Source: an uncultured Lactobacillus sp. (lineage in GTDB: Bacteria; Bacillota; Bacilli; Lactobacillales; Lactobacillaceae). From it: 29,726 nt of DNA. Every line of letters begins with the position of its first letter. Position 1 is the stretch's first letter. Both the position numbers and the translations under genes were made by a program. The DNA lies in NCBI RefSeq assembly GCF_902491705.1, contig NZ_CABUIW010000027.1, positions 1-29,726 of the forward strand. Reading direction: 5' to 3'. Positions 29,677 through 29,726 of this stretch are shown here, piece after piece. Under the pieces are notes generated by a model that was not told where the DNA came from, ran no database searches, and worked only from the letters and a program-made list of their open reading frames with translations.

Positions 29677-29682
29677 ATTATA
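29677..29682 (-). promoter_or_regulatory. Predicted -10 box of the dehydrogenase gene
   Basis: Perfect TATAAT on the minus strand, 17 bases before the ATG at 29659. The hexamer 17 bases upstream (ACAATA) is a weak -35. If correct the leader is very short and starts at or near the ribosome site. Confidence 0.4.
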
Positions 29683-29726
29683 TAAATCGAAATAAGTCAT
29701 ATTGTGATAATTAATCAAATTAGTAT

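Noticed and set aside
1..29726. CRISPR arrays, tRNA or rRNA genes, prophage or restriction genes
   Set aside because: No regularly spaced repeats, no cloverleaf-like sequences and no matching proteins were seen; the only mobile element found is the IS end at 1-144.

Overview
This window looks like the chromosome of a low-GC Gram-positive lactic acid bacterium, most likely a Lactobacillus of the acidophilus/johnsonii/gasseri/crispatus type. The reasons are AT-rich DNA, strong AGGAGG-type ribosome sites, CcpA-type cre boxes, an Msm/raffinose-type sugar ABC system with GH36 alpha-galactosidase, an L-2-hydroxyisocaproate-type dehydrogenase, PepT, YfhO, and the pbp2-rpmG-yqgN-gluP-yqgQ gene order. 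Species cannot be fixed from the window. No gene-free stretch exceeds about 250 bases.

Positions 1-8134 form a sugar-utilisation divergon. The minus-strand arm encodes a lipoprotein sugar-binding protein, two permeases and a DUF624/YesL-like gene that is cut off by the right end of an IS3-family (IS150-group) element. The plus-strand arm encodes an AXE1-type acetyl esterase, a GH36 alpha-galactosidase and the MsmK-type ATPase. The 250-bp divergent promoter region carries two cre-like boxes and a 21-bp palindrome, but no regulator gene is present in the window. The genes together would import, deacetylate and hydrolyse alpha-galactosides.

Positions 8145-13336 hold a DHA2-type multidrug MFS exporter, a Ser-rich lipoprotein, a tandem paralogue of that lipoprotein broken by one in-frame stop, and a FetAB-type ABC exporter.

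Positions 13355-17471 run on the minus strand: rhodanese-like protein, miaA, ynbB (PLP enzyme) and glnA. This resembles the Bacillus miaA-hfq-hflX-ynbB-glnR-glnA block without hfq, hflX and glnR. In place of a GlnR site, a near-perfect 29-bp palindrome overlaps the likely glnA promoter. Further upstream come yqgQ, a GluP rhomboid protease, 5-formyl-THF cyclo-ligase, rpmG and a class B penicillin-binding protein.

Positions 21518-25194 carry a YfhO-type membrane protein and a BadF/NagK-type sugar kinase on the plus strand, with a 14-bp perfect palindrome between them. The rest is on the minus strand: pepT, then a three-gene unit (TetR regulator, exonuclease III-like protein, Tag-like DNA glycosylase), then an L-2-hydroxyacid dehydrogenase. 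In that unit both repair-type enzymes lack residues normally needed for catalysis or base recognition, and a perfect 19-bp palindrome precedes the TetR gene. This is the best candidate in the window for something not well described.
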